A stretch of 64,000 nucleotides of DNA from Metarhizium brunneum. Taxonomy: Eukaryota > Ascomycota > Sordariomycetes > Hypocreales > Clavicipitaceae. The stretch's first letter is position 1. Every line of letters begins with the position of its first letter. Shown here one piece after another: positions 22,989 to 36,027 of this stretch. The notes under the pieces were generated by a model. That model ran no database searches. It saw only the letters and a list, made by a program, of their open reading frames with translations, and was not told where the DNA came from. The position numbers were made by a program, and so were the translations under genes. The DNA lies in the NCBI RefSeq assembly GCF_013426205.1, contig NC_089426.1:3968001-4032000 (forward strand), read 5' to 3'.

Positions 22989-23620
22989 CGTGCCTAAATC
23001 CAAAATAAAATTCCAAGTAACCAATGGAGTTCAGCAAGAGACAGTGAAAGGAAACCCAACGGCGCCTCGGGGACTTAGTACAAAAAAATGTAGCGATAAG
23101 GGCGAGAGACGAGAGTCGGCAGAAAAAAGAAAGGGAAGAAGGGAAGTCCAAGTGCGGAAAAAAAGAAGCTTCGGTGTCGATGATGGTGTGGTTCCGTTGT
23201 ACACCGTGGTCTGGGGCGGCTCTTGGTTCGGGTCGTCTAAGCTGCTACGGCAAAGTTAAACTGGAGACTCTTGTGCATACCACTACATGCTAAGTACTGT
23301 ACCTGGGTACGGAGTAGTAATACAGCAAACCTGCTGTGTTTCCCAGATGGGGCGCCACGGCAACGTTTCCTCCAATCGACCCGAGAGGCCAGTGCCGGTG
23401 CTTGATGTCCCTTTACGACTTTTTTTCTTTTGCCCTTCCTACGCTTTCGCTTTGCGCGGCTTTTGCTTCTTGGGAAGCGCCCTTTTTTTTGTCCCTCTCG
23501 GCCGGCCCGCATGGAGCGCGGGTTGGTTCGGAAGAAGAGCGGAATTCGATCTACTCCGAGCCTTAGAGCCGCATGGTTCGTCGGCGCCGACTAGCCTGGT
23601 TTGGGACCTGTGGATCCTTT
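22989..23620. other. Upstream region of IDH1
   Basis: Promoter side of IDH1, with one TACGGAGTA motif at about 23309. No gene seen. Confidence 0.45.
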
Positions 23621-23985
23621 TTCTTCTGGTTACGGGACTACGACAGGGACAGTGACGTGACTTTACTTTTACTTCTCATCAAGGTATAAGCACTCCGTAC
23701 AGATAATAAGTATTGGTACCAGGTATCTTATATATTAGTAATTCTTTCCTTTCTTCTAGTTTTGGGACTAATTACAGCAATATATTTTTGACTTTCCTTT
23801 TACTCAAGTATACATATACACTCCGTACATAATAATATCAAGGTAACCCATGTATAGTCCTCTTCCTTTTTCTGGTTACGGGACTATGACAATGACGTGA
23901 CTTCAACTTCTGCTTCTCATCGAGGTACAAGCACTCCGTACATGCACAAGTATACGGGGTACCACATGTATGTTCCTTTCAATGG
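23621..23985. repeat. Three tandem diverged copies of a roughly 120-bp unit
   Basis: Copies start at about 23621, 23751 and 23867. Each opens with a TTCTTCTGGTTACGGGACTA-like stretch, continues with GACGTGACTT..ACTTCTCATC, and reaches a CACTCCGTAC element (23691, 23819 and 23932). The middle copy is AT-shifted: TAGTTTTGGGACTAATTAC replaces TGGTTACGGGACTACGAC. It is non-coding as far as can be seen. Confidence 0.8.
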
Positions 23986-24225
23986 CATAATATCGACTGC
24001 CATCAGTTCAACGCACTACAAACATGCGCCAATCTGGCCGTATATTTACCAACAGCCTGTACGAAAAAACCCTATCAAAATTCACATCCGATAATGCGCC
24101 TACAGGTCCATGAAACCGTGGCCCATCCCTTACCGCAAGCATCGCGTACACAAGCAACGTCCAAGGCATAAATCATCCGCATCAATGCACTGTCATCCGC
24201 CTTGCGGTCTCACAATCATGTCATG

Positions 24226-26520
24226 TCACATCTCCTCCTCGTCCAATGGCTCAACCCGGACAAGAATCTCCTCCAGCAATCCCTCCAGGAAATTTCCCAC
24301 CTCACGACCCATGCCTACAGGCTCTGCTTTGTCGCACTGATCAATCTCCTTGCAAACATATGCTAGTTTATACACCAGCTTTCTAATCTTTTCGTGCGCA
24401 GCCTCTGCTCGTTGCTGGTTTGCTGACACAGGACTGCCGTTTTGCGCCGGTCTATACATTTGTTGTAGCCGAATCTGCCGCCTCTTAAGCGCTTCTTCGA
24501 GCGCAGGGAAAATGACATCATTGAGCGCATCCAGCTCTCCATTGGGATTAGCAGGAGCGGGAGACGGGAAAGATGACGGCTGAATAGACACATCGGATTG
24601 TGCTGGCGAGTGCGGATTTGGTGGAGGTGTGGGATTGCCTGCGGTAGGTGGCCGCGGTGACTGTGCTACTTGTTGAGAGGGGACCCTCGATGCTGATGGC
24701 CCCCTGTATGGAGGTATTTCTGGAATCGTCATTGATGATACGCGAGAACCAGGCTGTCTTGTAGGTGAGTCTTGCTGCACTCGTGGAAGCGCTCTGTCCG
24801 TTGGGTATTGTGAGTGATGGGAAAGACTGACTGGTGACGGGCTCATATTCAGATTGAGGAGGCCAATGTCACGCTGCAGCTGATACTGGAGTTCCTGGTC
24901 ATACTCCGGCGACTGTGATGTTGGCGCAGGCGGCAACGGTCGTTGTGAGGGATGATGGCTCGAAGGTGTCTCAGGCGTGTCGCGCGTCAACGTCTTCAGG
25001 GGACTCGCCGACGGCGGCAATCTGGTCGGTGATGCTGTAGTAACATCCGCTGGCACCGGCTTCCGTTGCGGACTTGACTGCCTTGATGTGGCCGCGTTGC
25101 CGGCCTTGACCGTATCGCTAGGCTGCAGAGCAATGTCTTTGGTCTTTAATGGGCTGGCATCACGACGTTTTTCGCCCTGATCATTGGAGTTATCCAACGG
25201 TCGTGAGGACCGGGCATTGGTCGTACTCCCATCGACCACATGCAAACCCGGTCGACGAACCACGCCGCCGCGATCCCCAACCAGCCTGACGGTGCCAAAG
25301 TCCCACATGTCCTCATCCACCGTTTCTCGTTCTGTGGGAGCAGCACCTTCCTGGGCATCCCAATGTTCCTCATCATCGCCCTTGTGTGTGACGGCCCATC
25401 GGCTATGTCTTTCAATAAGTTCTGTGAGATATGTCGTCTTCTTCGCTTTTCTGATAAAGGGATGTCTCAAGAGATCTCGAGCTGTCGGCCGGTCCTTCGG
25501 GTCCCGCTGCAAACAGAGCTCGACAAAGTCCTTGAATGCTTTGGTAAAGTTGCCTTCTAGCCGAGGGGCAGGGTTCTTAGGGATGAGGAATAGTACTTTC
25601 ATAGGATGTATATCGGCGTAGGGCGGTTCGCCATTGGCCAATTCTAGAGCCGTAATACCCAGCGACCAAATGTCGGCCTTGTGATCGTAACCAGATTGCT
25701 TAATAACCTCCGGCGCCATCCAGAACGGGGTCCCGACAAAGGTATTCTTCTTGGTCATGGTAGCAGACAGTTGGCCGGAAACACCAAAATCTGCCAGCTT
25801 GACCTGACCACCAGCTCCGAGCAATACGTTGGCAGCTACCATCAGTCAGCCACGCCGCAAGGCAATCGGCCCATATGCCGTCCTCACACGTATCCTCCGA
25901 GTGAAGCACATACCTTTGATATCCCGATGCAACTTTTTGTCAGAGTGCAAATAATCCAACCCCAGCAGCAGCTCCCTCAACATAATAGCAATATAGTCCT
26001 CCTCAATCAAGCCTGGCTTCATCAAATCCGCACAACTACCACCGGCACAAAACTCCATGACAATCCATAACTCGGCACCCTTGGCATACGAGCCATAATA
26101 CTTGGTGACGTACGGCGACTGCAGTTCGGACAGAATGGCGATTTCTTGAATAATATCTTCGACTTCGTCCTCGGCGTTTTCGATGTCAATAATCTTGATG
26201 GCAACCGCCTGGCCGGTCCGCTTGTCGACTCTGCACGCATGTCAGGGTTTTTTCCAATTCGGCAGCAGTCCATCGACCCAAGAAGATGTCTTCAAGGCGA
26301 TTTGGGGGGGCAAGCAAAGGGAGGGGGAAGGGGGAAGAGGGGTCATCACCAACGAACCCTTTGTAGACTTTGCCAAAGCTCCCACCGCCTAGCTTTGTCA
26401 GCTCAATCACACAACCCGCCACAGACACACGCGTAACCGACCAATGCAGTATTCCTTGGAGTACAGGAGCTCCGGGTCCAACGCCTCGTTGGCCTCGTCG
26501 TCACGAAATCTCTCCGCCAT
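24226..26520 (-). CDS. Ste20-family germinal-centre-type protein kinase
   Basis: Serine/threonine kinase of the GCK group (yeast Kic1/Sps1, fission yeast Nak1, Neurospora POD-6/MST-1 kind), which acts upstream of NDR kinases in polarity and septation. Four exons, 26520-26442, 26388-26358, 26230-25914 and 25835-24226, give 678 aa. The first two junctions rebuild EYCIGGGSFGKVYKGVDKR. Catalytic motifs are GGGSFG (P-loop), VAIK (Lys), HRDIKAANVLL, DFGVSG, the T-loop TFVGTPFWMAPE, and DIWSLGITALE. The last 380 residues are Pro/Ser-rich and disordered, then a conserved charged helix (KLAYVCKEIDQCD) near the C-terminus. Donors of introns 1 and 2 (GTCGGT, GTTCGT) are weak. The exact orthologue is not settled. 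Confidence 0.9.
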
Positions 26521-27924
26521 CCTCAGAGTTCGGCCCGCCAAATCGTCCAGTTCAAGCGGTGGAAGCTGGCCTGTGCGCTAGCCCTAGCAACAAAGCAAGA
26601 GTCTGGTGAAAAAAAAAGAAAGAAAATTCAACAGGTCGTTGCCGAATTCCGTCCATCAACATCGAGCAGGCGTCGATGCTCGGTATCGTTATCGTTATCG
26701 CGTGTAACCAAAAGTCTGTCTTTGTTCCTGGAGGCCAAGAACCCCTCCTTTCGAATGGCCGATGCAAGTAATATCGCCAATCGAGCGAATGTGCAGAAGA
26801 AGAAAAAAGAAATGTCTGACAAAAGGAAAGTAGAAAAAAAAAGGAAATTCTATGAGAAGGCGGGAAAATAGTCAGAAACAGGCAAATTGGTCTGCCTCAC
26901 CTCTTCCCCATGCTTCACTTGGACCCAGGCGTGTGGTGAACAAAACAAATCGAACCCGGGGGGCCTCGATCTGGGCGGCGGCCGTGTTTACAGGAACCAG
27001 GACCGTGGCTTCGCTGGTGATCAACGCCCAGATGGTCCGGGTGGAGCAGAGCTGAAGCTGATGCCGGCAAGATGCACCAGACATGTGGTGGGAAGTGGGA
27101 AAAAAGGGAGCCAGGGAAGGTACATACGGCTGGGGCCAATGGGTTCAGGCACAGGCACCGGTTCCGAGACGAGCAAGGGTCAGCACTGGTCAAGAGTTAA
27201 AATGATACACGCTAACTTGGTCGCTGACGGGTAAATGGGGAGTACCAGACGGACATGGAGCCAGAGTGAAACGGCGACACCAACAAGGACACCTAGGTTT
27301 AGACAACTGTTGCACACGCCCCGGAAACGTAAAATATGTAATGGCCGTTTTTTTATCTTGCTTTGGGCTGCGATGCAGCCGACAGGGCTGACGACGAATG
27401 CAACATGGAACCACCGCCCAATCCTGGCCACAACCGGTCAGGACAGTGGCCAAATGTCTGTCTGCCTCTCTGGAAGCACCTCATCCAATCGATGCCTCTG
27501 TCTCCGAATACCCTGCCCATACCGGTGTGCCGAAGCCCGGGGACGACCCGATTCACATCCACACGCGGAGGCGGCATCTTGTGCAACCTGCGATTCCAGC
27601 TCGACTCGTAATGGCTTAGAAAAAAAAAGAAGATATCTTCTCTATCATACGGAGTAACTTGATTGGAGATCACTGCATTATCTCTGCTCCAAATGTATTC
27701 CTGGCCGTCAATTGTCCTGGCCTACCAACGCCTGAGCACTGTCATATAACCGTCTAATCAGTCGCAGAAGTAAGGAAACCACGTATGCATCATGGTCATG
27801 CTCCTCGTAAGCATCCCCTTCATAAAGGCTTGCAAAGCAGCCAGCCCGTCAGCAAACCATGCATACAAAGTCTATAAGCAGATGTTTCATCCCTGCTGTA
27901 CTCGACTCGTCCTGTCTGGAGACA
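26521..27924. other. Intergenic
   Basis: 1.4 kb between the kinase start and the UBX5 stop. It contains a TATCGTTATCGTTATCG-type repeat at about 26683-26700 and one TACGGAGTA motif at 27648. No gene recognised. Confidence 0.5.
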
Positions 27925-29643
27925 TCAGTCCTCAATAAATTCAATCATTACGGTGCCTTGTTTGAGTCCAGTCTCTTCAATGGTGCTGTCCACATCTCCA
28001 ATCAGATCCTGGCCTTGTGGCATCTTCTTCAGCTCGAACTCGACGCCGTCTTTCCCTGGCATCGGCTCAGCCTTGAGCCACTCGTAAATCCGGCGCACCG
28101 GATCTTGCAGGTTGAATCGTCGAATGACACGGCCCGTAGGGTGCCTAAACTGTATTCTGGTTGTTGTTGCGGGATTGTTCTCCGGTTCCGTGTGCGGCTT
28201 CCCGCTAGATATCAGGGCGAAAACAGTTTGCTCGGGTGCTACTTCGGCTTCTTTGCCCTTGCCGCCATCTCCCACGCCATCACTGGGGCCGGGCGATTTC
28301 GTAAAGGCATCTGGATCTTGAATGTTTGGTGTCGATGTCGATCGACTGCTTTCGCCGCCACCCGCGGCAAGGCTATTCTTCAAGGCCATCTCCAGCATTT
28401 CGTCTTCAGTCATCCGGTCTACATCCACCACTGCCGGCTTTCGCGTTGTGGACTTGGCAACGGGATTTTTGCTGTTGGCAGCGAGACTGTATCTGTCGAG
28501 GAACTCGGCCAACTCGGCGTGAAAGTCAGCTGCCGTTGGGAAAGGCCGCCCGCTCCATACTTTGACCTGTTCTCCAGTTCTGGGATCGACGATGGAGACG
28601 TGTGGGTAGTTGTCTGGATTCTCGTGTGTTCGATTGGGAAAGTAGAAGGTGATGTACTCTTCGGCATCTGGATAGTCCTTGTCATACTGTAAAAAGATAA
28701 AGTTCTCAGATACAAGCTCCTTAATCGCTGCATCTTTCCATATATCTCGGTTGAGGGCCTGGCAATTGAAGTCGTTCATGTCTTGCAGATTGACCAGGAT
28801 CCATTTCTTGTCTTCTTTCCCCAGCGTTCTTGCTTCGTCCCAGCTAACTCGGGCCATCAGCTCATACGGTGGTCGAAAGAGGTCCTCTAATCGTCGCGCG
28901 TGGGTTCCATTTTCCGTGGCGCTGGGCGGTGTCACGCCGGCAGCATCGCCCCAAATTCGCTGAGCGAACGGGCCGCCACTACGAGCTACATGAGACGCAA
29001 AATCAGTAAAAGGGGCGCCGAGAGTAATCTAGAGACAGAAATGCCCCATGGTAGTAAGAAGAAGAGACTTACGAGGGGGGTGTCTTCTATTCCGCAGCTG
29101 CTCCAGAAACCTTTGGGTCGTCTCGTCATCGACAGCACCATCCCAAGCAGGATCCGGAGCAACAAGTGTCTCTGTCGTTCGTGCAATGGGAGCCCTGACA
29201 TCATCGGGTGCTCCTGGACCGGCCGAATTACCCTGGTACAGCTCTTCCTGCAGCCGCTTTGCCATGGCGGCATCCTCCTCTTCTTGCGCCATGGCAGCCG
29301 CGTGTTGAACTGCAGCTCGCTCGCCATCGTCACCACTTCTCGCATCATCGACCATCATAACATCGTCGTCGTCATCGTTATCATCGTCGTCGTCACTTAT
29401 GTGAATGATGCCGCTTGCGCCCTCGTGGCCAATATTGGGGCGGCGCCCCGATGAAGATGTTGGGTTGGCTGGACCAGAGGTCGGTTCGGCGATGCCAGCT
29501 CCCACTCCAGAGGCAAGCTCCGGGTTTTCGTAGAATAATCCAATGGCTCTTTCGAAATCACCGTTTACTATCTGAAGAAATCCGCGAGCCACGTCCGCAG
29601 TTGCCCCTGTAATAGCGACAAAGGAAGAGATGGATTCGTCCAT
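27925..29643 (-). CDS. UBX5: UBX-domain Cdc48 adaptor (UBXD7/Ubx5 type)
   Basis: Links Cdc48/p97 to ubiquitylated substrates and neddylated cullins. Exons 29643-29073 and 28985-27925 give 543 aa. Domain order is a UBA-like N-terminus (MDESISSFVAITGATADVAR), an acidic linker with a long Asp run (residues about 86-97), a UAS thioredoxin-like domain (WILVNLQDMNDFNCQALNRD ... FIFLQYDKDYPDAEEY), a UIM-like helix (TEDEMLEMALKNSLA), and a C-terminal UBX domain (TRIQFRHPTGRVIRRF ... PGKDGVEFEL). The intron has a GTAAGT donor. The frame stays open to 30264 upstream, but homologues begin at MDES. It lies directly downstream of ECM29 on the same strand. Confidence 0.92.
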
Positions 29644-30421
29644 GTTTGCCACTGATAATTCCGGACAGCGAGCTTGCTGATGGTTGTCCTCGTTGGCGGC
29701 GGTTATTTCGGTAGGCCTTGCGCCGTCCCTGTCAGTCTCGTTGCGTTTGCCAAAGTGTTTTTGTTGTTTTCGAGTGAGCTCATGGGGTTGTGGTATGTTT
29801 GGGTGAAGTGACTTGAAAGTCAACTGGCCGGTTCGGTTTGGGTTGGTAGCTTTGTCAGGACAAGGTCCTCTGCCCCTCACCTCAACGGTCAAACTGTCGG
29901 AGCTCAGTCGGTGAGTGGCGGCTGCTGTTTCTCCAGTTTCATGCACTGGCGCCAAGGTGCCTGCTTTCCAAGAATTGCAGAGAATAAAGCATTCAAGACG
30001 AAAGATGCACAAATAAGGTAAAATACAATCAAGTCGAATGCTTTTATCTATTGCGAAACGGAAGACGTACACCACCCTGGCGGGGAATCTCGGCGGCTGA
30101 AATGCGGAAGGTAAGTCTCTCCAGTGTCGTCGGGATATTGAAGCCGGGCCATGCAACTGTTGTACAGTCGGGTGGGTTGACAAAATGTAAGCACCAGTTG
30201 ACATCTTACTCAGTACACTATGACTAGCCGCCATGACGCAACACCCACAGGCCGCTGCAACCAAACGTCACCAACGTCACAGCCTAATCACCTCATCTCT
30301 TCACCATTTCATCCACCTTGTAGCCTGGCGCCCCCCTTGCTGAGACTGTCGCACATCAAAATACACTCCATTCAGCATTCCAAATCTCAACAGCTGTTCT
30401 ATACGCTAAATCTATGCTTCC
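29644..30421. other. Gap between ECM29 stop and UBX5 start
   Basis: 778 bp, same-strand neighbours. It carries the ECM29 3' UTR and UBX5 promoter. An open frame runs through it in phase with UBX5 but has no family character. Confidence 0.5.
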
Positions 30422-33400
30422 CTAGCTTTGAGCTAGCCTAATCTGCCCCAGAACCTCCCTCCACGCCTTCTGCACATCAGCAGATCTCTCCTCCCCCAGA
30501 GCAGTTGTCACATCATTCTCCACTGTGCCCGGAAAATCCGCCTTCCCAAACACACCCTTGGACCTCGCATCTACTATCTTAGACAGTGCCCGAACTCTCT
30601 TTGTCCGCTGGGACTCCGTGCCAGTCTCTCCCCTGTCAATGTCCAGGCTCGCCGTGTAAGCGGCAAGTATGCTCGATCCTTCAAACTGCACGGGTAGTGA
30701 ATCCATGATGTCTGTTAATTTTGCCGCATCCGCCATGAGGTCATACACACACTCATACCATATTTCTCTCTTAATAAGCTCAAATCTCGCAGCAGCAAGA
30801 TAGGGTTTCAAAATACTGATGATTTCTCCAAGAGAAACGCGAATATCGATGGTCTTGGAGCGGCTGTATCCTCTGGCAATGGCCTCGAAAGCGTTCTTGG
30901 CCGTCTTCAAGTCGAGGTCCTCCTTCCGGTTCTCTTTGGAATCTACGTCCATCTTGTCTTCATCCTTGTGTTCCTCAAGATATGGGGTGGTGATATCAGC
31001 AATCTCCTTGAGCATATTCAGGTCTGGACGAGCCTTGGCAAACCTCCATAGACATCGGAAGGCATGAGGTCGGTACTCGTCATTGTTGCGTTTTGCTTCT
31101 CTAATGGCAATCTTCTTCATCTGCGCAGAGATCACACTGTCATTCTTCCAGAGAGGCTCGCCTCGCTCGACGAATAGAGGGTATGACTCGAGTAGTTTCT
31201 CCTTCCCCGGGAAGGTCTTCAAAGCCAAGGTCTTGTCAAATACTGGCCAAGTGGCCTTCAGGTTGGCCTCATCAATAACGCCCGTAGCTTCGCTAGCATT
31301 GGCCAAATCAGCCACCATTGCAGCAACCGTGAATGCGCCTGTGTGACGGATAGCCCACTGCGTAGTCTCCAGGCAGCGCTCTACAAGACCGACAATCTCT
31401 CCTACATATCTCGTGACGGTACGACTGCTTCCTGCATGCTGGTTCCAGACTTCCTTGAACACCTTTCCGGTGTATTCATCCGTATCGTGAGAACCGAGAT
31501 ACGCAAAAGGCAAGAGCTCTGTTTCTTGGGCGGTGAAGTGATCAGGCGAGACCTTGGCCACAGCCACGATTACATCTGCAACTTTTTGCCGGCGACTCTC
31601 GTCCTCGGCTTGGAAATACATGTTAATATAGCGCTCGCAAAACCGGATCTTGGATGCATCGGGGGCGGCTCGTATCATGTATGCAGCTGCCCTGGCGTAT
31701 GCCTGGCTCACTTCATCGTTCTTATCCATTGTCTGTTTCTCCAAAATCTGCAGGAGCTTGCCCGCCACCGGCTGAATATCATTGCTGTGACGAGTGGCGA
31801 GTGTTGTGATGACCCTACTACATCCTATCTTAGTCGGCATGCCAATCGCACTTTTAATTGTGGCCTCGAATTTCGGAGCAAAGGCTGTCATGACTTCCGC
31901 ATCGATGAAACGAAGACAATTTTCAATTGCCTCCGAGATTGGCGACTGGTTGACCATCTGCGACCGTATCTTATCAATTTGGTCCCGACTCTCGAGCCCG
32001 GCGCGTTGATAGGCGTAGTTGATTTGCTGGGGCTCAATTGTGCTCAGCAAGCCGAGGAGCTGCGGAATCATGTCTGGAATGAAGGGTTTGAGAGCATTGC
32101 CGCCGTGCTTGGCAATCTTCATCACAGTAACGGTTGCAAACAATTGGACGTCCTGCACGGTGCTCTCGACACCCTTGTCCGATAGCAAGAAGGGAAGAGC
32201 TTCTTGCATCATTGCCTTCGCAGCAGCAGCATGGTTGCCCTCTTCCAACTGTCGAACTAGCCCATTCGATAGGGCCATGCAGAGTCGCAAGGCAGCCTCC
32301 CTTACGCTACCCTTGACATCGTCCAAAACCTTCAGGGCAGAGGTCCATATGTCGCGATAATACTGTTCGTACTGTGGAAATGGCCGGCCCTGGATAAGGT
32401 CAGAGATGGCCGCGCAACTGGCTTCTCTGACTCGCCACTCTCTACCTAGAATGCTCTTTAGGAGATCTTGAATAATGGCGTCAAAGTGATTATCAATAGT
32501 GGCGTTTGAATCCTTGACAAGAGCTTTCCAGATGTCGTCCATTGACCGTTGGACGTTTCCATTAGGATCAAATCGATATCTGTACAGCTTGGGGTATAAT
32601 TTCGGGTCAACCTCTGATTCGGACAGGATATTGCTGAGCCCAAACCGACCAAACGCGGATCTCGTGGACCAAGTAGCTGCATTGGCGGCAAGGGACATGA
32701 ACTTGTAAACCAAGCGTTGATCCCCAACTTCATTGGCCAAATTGACAATATCTTTGTATGAAGTGACAGAGTTGCCCTCGCCGGTAGGTAATGCCCCCGG
32801 TTCAAATAGCTCGGTCTCTTCCTCCACCTTGAGTTGGGTTCCGCTACCAGTGAAGGCGGAGACAAGGTCCTTGACCAGCGCGGATTTGAGGTCGGCGTCA
32901 CCACGCTCGTATACCAATGACAGCCCACGGGATGCTGTCTCCTGCACAAGCTCGTCTCGTGCATTTAGAAGTCTCATGAACGCTGCTTGGATTTCCCGAA
33001 GTCGTGACTGCACCTCGGAAAGGTGGGAGCCGAACTGCACAATAGAGAATAGCCAAATGCCGGAAGCTTTAAGCAAAGACGGCCTCGTAGCTTTGGAATC
33101 CTGCAAGAGCTTCTTCAGGACGGCTTCGATGAGAGGCCCTCGAGCACCAGCAAAGTTTGCTGGGTTTCTAGCTTCAACATCCATCCTTAGTTTGACGCTA
33201 TTGGAATCCCATCTTGCTACCGCGGCGGTAATGGCATCGCCAACGGTGAATTGAACCTCGACTCGCTTGATTTCATGAAGGGAAAACAAACTCTTGAGAA
33301 TGTCTCCCAGGACACCGGCAAATTCGTCGCCCGTCGCTTGACTGCTGCTATCAGCCTCCAACCCTATGGCGAGACTTCCCAAAGCTGTGATTGCTTTTTC

Positions 33401-36027
33401 GTTGGCCTTCTTTGCCTCGGAGGTCAACTTTTCGATAACCTTTGCTAATGAGTGCTCCCCTTCCATTGGAGGTATACCCAATTTAACAACCCATAGTTGA
33501 GAAAATGCCTCCAAAGTTGAATCATATAGAGAACCGTGGGCCGTCTCCTTCAATAACAGGTGCAGTGGATACTCGGTTGGCGCAGAGAATGGACGGTCGT
33601 AGTACACAGACCGTGATATCAAATGGCTGAACGCGAGCAAGGATCCTTCAGCAGCATTTGCTTCGGCACCAACCAGCTTTTCGGCGTTCACAAACAACGA
33701 CTTCAGCGTCATGAGCCAGTTACTGACAGAGTCAGCATCATTGGCGGGGTGGCCTACAAGAACTCCTAATGCTCTTGCGGCTAATGAACGAATTTCTCTG
33801 TTGTTTGACTTGATCAAAGGCAGCAAATTTGTACTTGTATCCGTGAGATAGCCCAAAGGACCGCCAGGACTCCATGCGGCCATCTGAACAAAACACCGGA
33901 GACACTCTTCCACGATGGGTGAGTCCTCTATGAACGCGCCCTCCAGGCAAGCTTTGAGGTAGAAGACGATGTAACCGCTGTCAATGGAGCGTAAATATCC
34001 GCGTACCTTATCCCTAGTTGCTACGTCGGTCGTGATTTGCGCATCAAGTATCTGCATCCAGTCCGGTTTGATATCAAAATCATCAAGAGCTGCGAGTAGC
34101 ATCATCTTTCTGCAATATTGAAGAGCTACTGGAAAAGCCGCAAGACGGGTTCCTTGGAAGTTTTGGAACACGGTCTTATCTGGAACAACGACGGCATGGG
34201 CATTTCCCTGCTGCTCATTACCCAGCTGCGGCTCAATGGCCAAGTCGAAATACGTAGTCGTCATTTCTTTCCAGTCAGGCAGTTGCGGGTTTGTGTCAGT
34301 ATGTGCAAAATACGTCCACGGGTCCAGCCCCTTCTGCCCCTGTTCAATGACATCGTTCCGCTCATTGTTTCTACCTGCAATAGCCAAGATATCGATCCAA
34401 CGGGCAACGACGTCTGAGAACGGGAGGCACTGGTTTGCCCACTTCACAACGGCGTGCCTGGTACTTCGAACAGCAGGTGTTGCATCGGGCAGTGACATGT
34501 ATGTCAGAAGCATCGTCTTGAGTTCAGAATCAATGCCGCCAACACTGGCAGGTATAGCTGCTGCGAGGCTAGAAAGAGCCCCATCGATATTCACAACGGC
34601 CTCCCCGGTGTTGTCTTCCGACAAGGAGCGGAAGAGCCAAGCGCCGAGATCGAAGCGTTCCTTGGCCGGCTGATCTGCGCTTCGTGCCACCATGCCAATA
34701 GTTTCGTAGGCCCTGCATCTCAAAGCGACGTCATCATGCGAGGTCTGCTCCGGGACCGGCCATCCCTGGCTCTCGATATAAGACCGCATGGCGCGAATGA
34801 GGGGTGGTCCAATGGTGAATTCTGACTTTGCTGGGCCTACTTGAGCTACCCACGCTAGGAACTGGAAAAGAGCTTTGTGTAGCTTTGTCCTCTCTAGAGC
34901 ACTAGCTGGCTGCAAGGAAGAGGCGCCGTCAGAGGTCTGCGGCAAGAAGTCCAAATTCACAACAGCCATGATGCTGTCGGACTTTCCAGTGGCAATGGTT
35001 GACTTGGACAGAATTGACAGAATACGCGCACGATACGGCGCTGGAAGCTGGGAATGGGCTCGGAACAAACGGTTCACGAGGTCCTCATCCTCCATAGAAA
35101 CACTGCTCCTTTTGATAATCTCTTCTGCTGTGGAGGCCACTCTATTATCAAAGCCCGATGCGGCAAACAGTGCTGGAAGAAACCGCTCCTCGTCTTTGAA
35201 AGCTCCACTTGCGAGCAGTGTGACCGACTTGGATTTCAGTTCGGTAATTCGCTTGAATATTTTCTCGTTTTCAGGAGAGTCGGCAGGGAAGAGAGTCAGT
35301 TCGGTTTGAGACAATGCTGGATTTGATTGCGCCAAAGTTTGTGTAGAGTTTGGTGTTCTGAGACGCAGAAAGATGCCAATGGCCTTGGCCAGAAATTGCG
35401 CATCAGCATCGTCACCAAGCCCAACAGCTGTTCTGAAACCCTCATCATCCTTGCCCCCCCGAGGCGGTATGCGAACATCCAGCAAGAGTCTGAGAATGAT
35501 GTTGAACACGGTTGCTGCCCTCGGCTGTCCCTCATCCTGCGCAAAACCCGCCAATGCAATAGGGATAAGATCCCGCCTGTCGTCTACATCGAGTCTGTCC
35601 AAACTATGCAAAATAAAGGACAGGTCCAGTTGCTTAATGACACCAGAGTCTGTCGATTTGTATTGTTGTAGCAGTGCCTTTACTGGCAGCACAATCCTAA
35701 TCCCCTTGTCAGTCAATTGGCTCGTCTCTGAAGCATCATCTCGGGCACATACTCGGGAGACTGAATGAAAGTCTTTAGCCGTGCAAGAATTTGAATCACC
35801 TATTCAAAGTCAATAATGCTTCCCACTGCCTCAAGCCATGCAGCTATTACAGTTCATACCCTCGCGCGGACCGCAGCGTGGTCACTGGCCGCCTTTAGGA
35901 TTAGTGGCGCCAGATACCGCTGTAGAAGCTCATGCAGCTTATCCTCCTTGTTTGCAACACCCAAGATCCTAAACTCGACACTTTCCACCAGCTTCAACTC
36001 ACGCTGCTCCGTGGATTCAGCGGCCAT
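30422..36027 (-). CDS. ECM29: Proteasome adaptor and scaffold protein Ecm29
   Basis: Large HEAT-repeat protein that binds the 26S proteasome, checks its assembly and tethers it to other machinery. Three exons, 36027-35860, 35799-35753 (47 nt) and 35696-30422, give 1829 aa. The start MAAESTEQRELKLVESVEFRI is the usual Ecm29 opening. The second junction rebuilds FIQSPEIVLPVKALLQQYK; its 56-nt intron has an ACTGAC branch. Repeated helical pairs run the whole length, for example SNNREIRSLAARALGVLVGH, EWRVREASCAAISDLIQGRP and VKGSVREAALRLCMALSN. No catalytic motif is expected. The C-terminal part (DIRVSLGEIISILKPYL) is complete. The largest gene here. Confidence 0.93.

Noticed and set aside
29029..30264. 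Open frame extending UBX5 upstream by about 200 codons
   Set aside because: No domain character; the UBA-like domain begins at MDESISS, the usual protein start.
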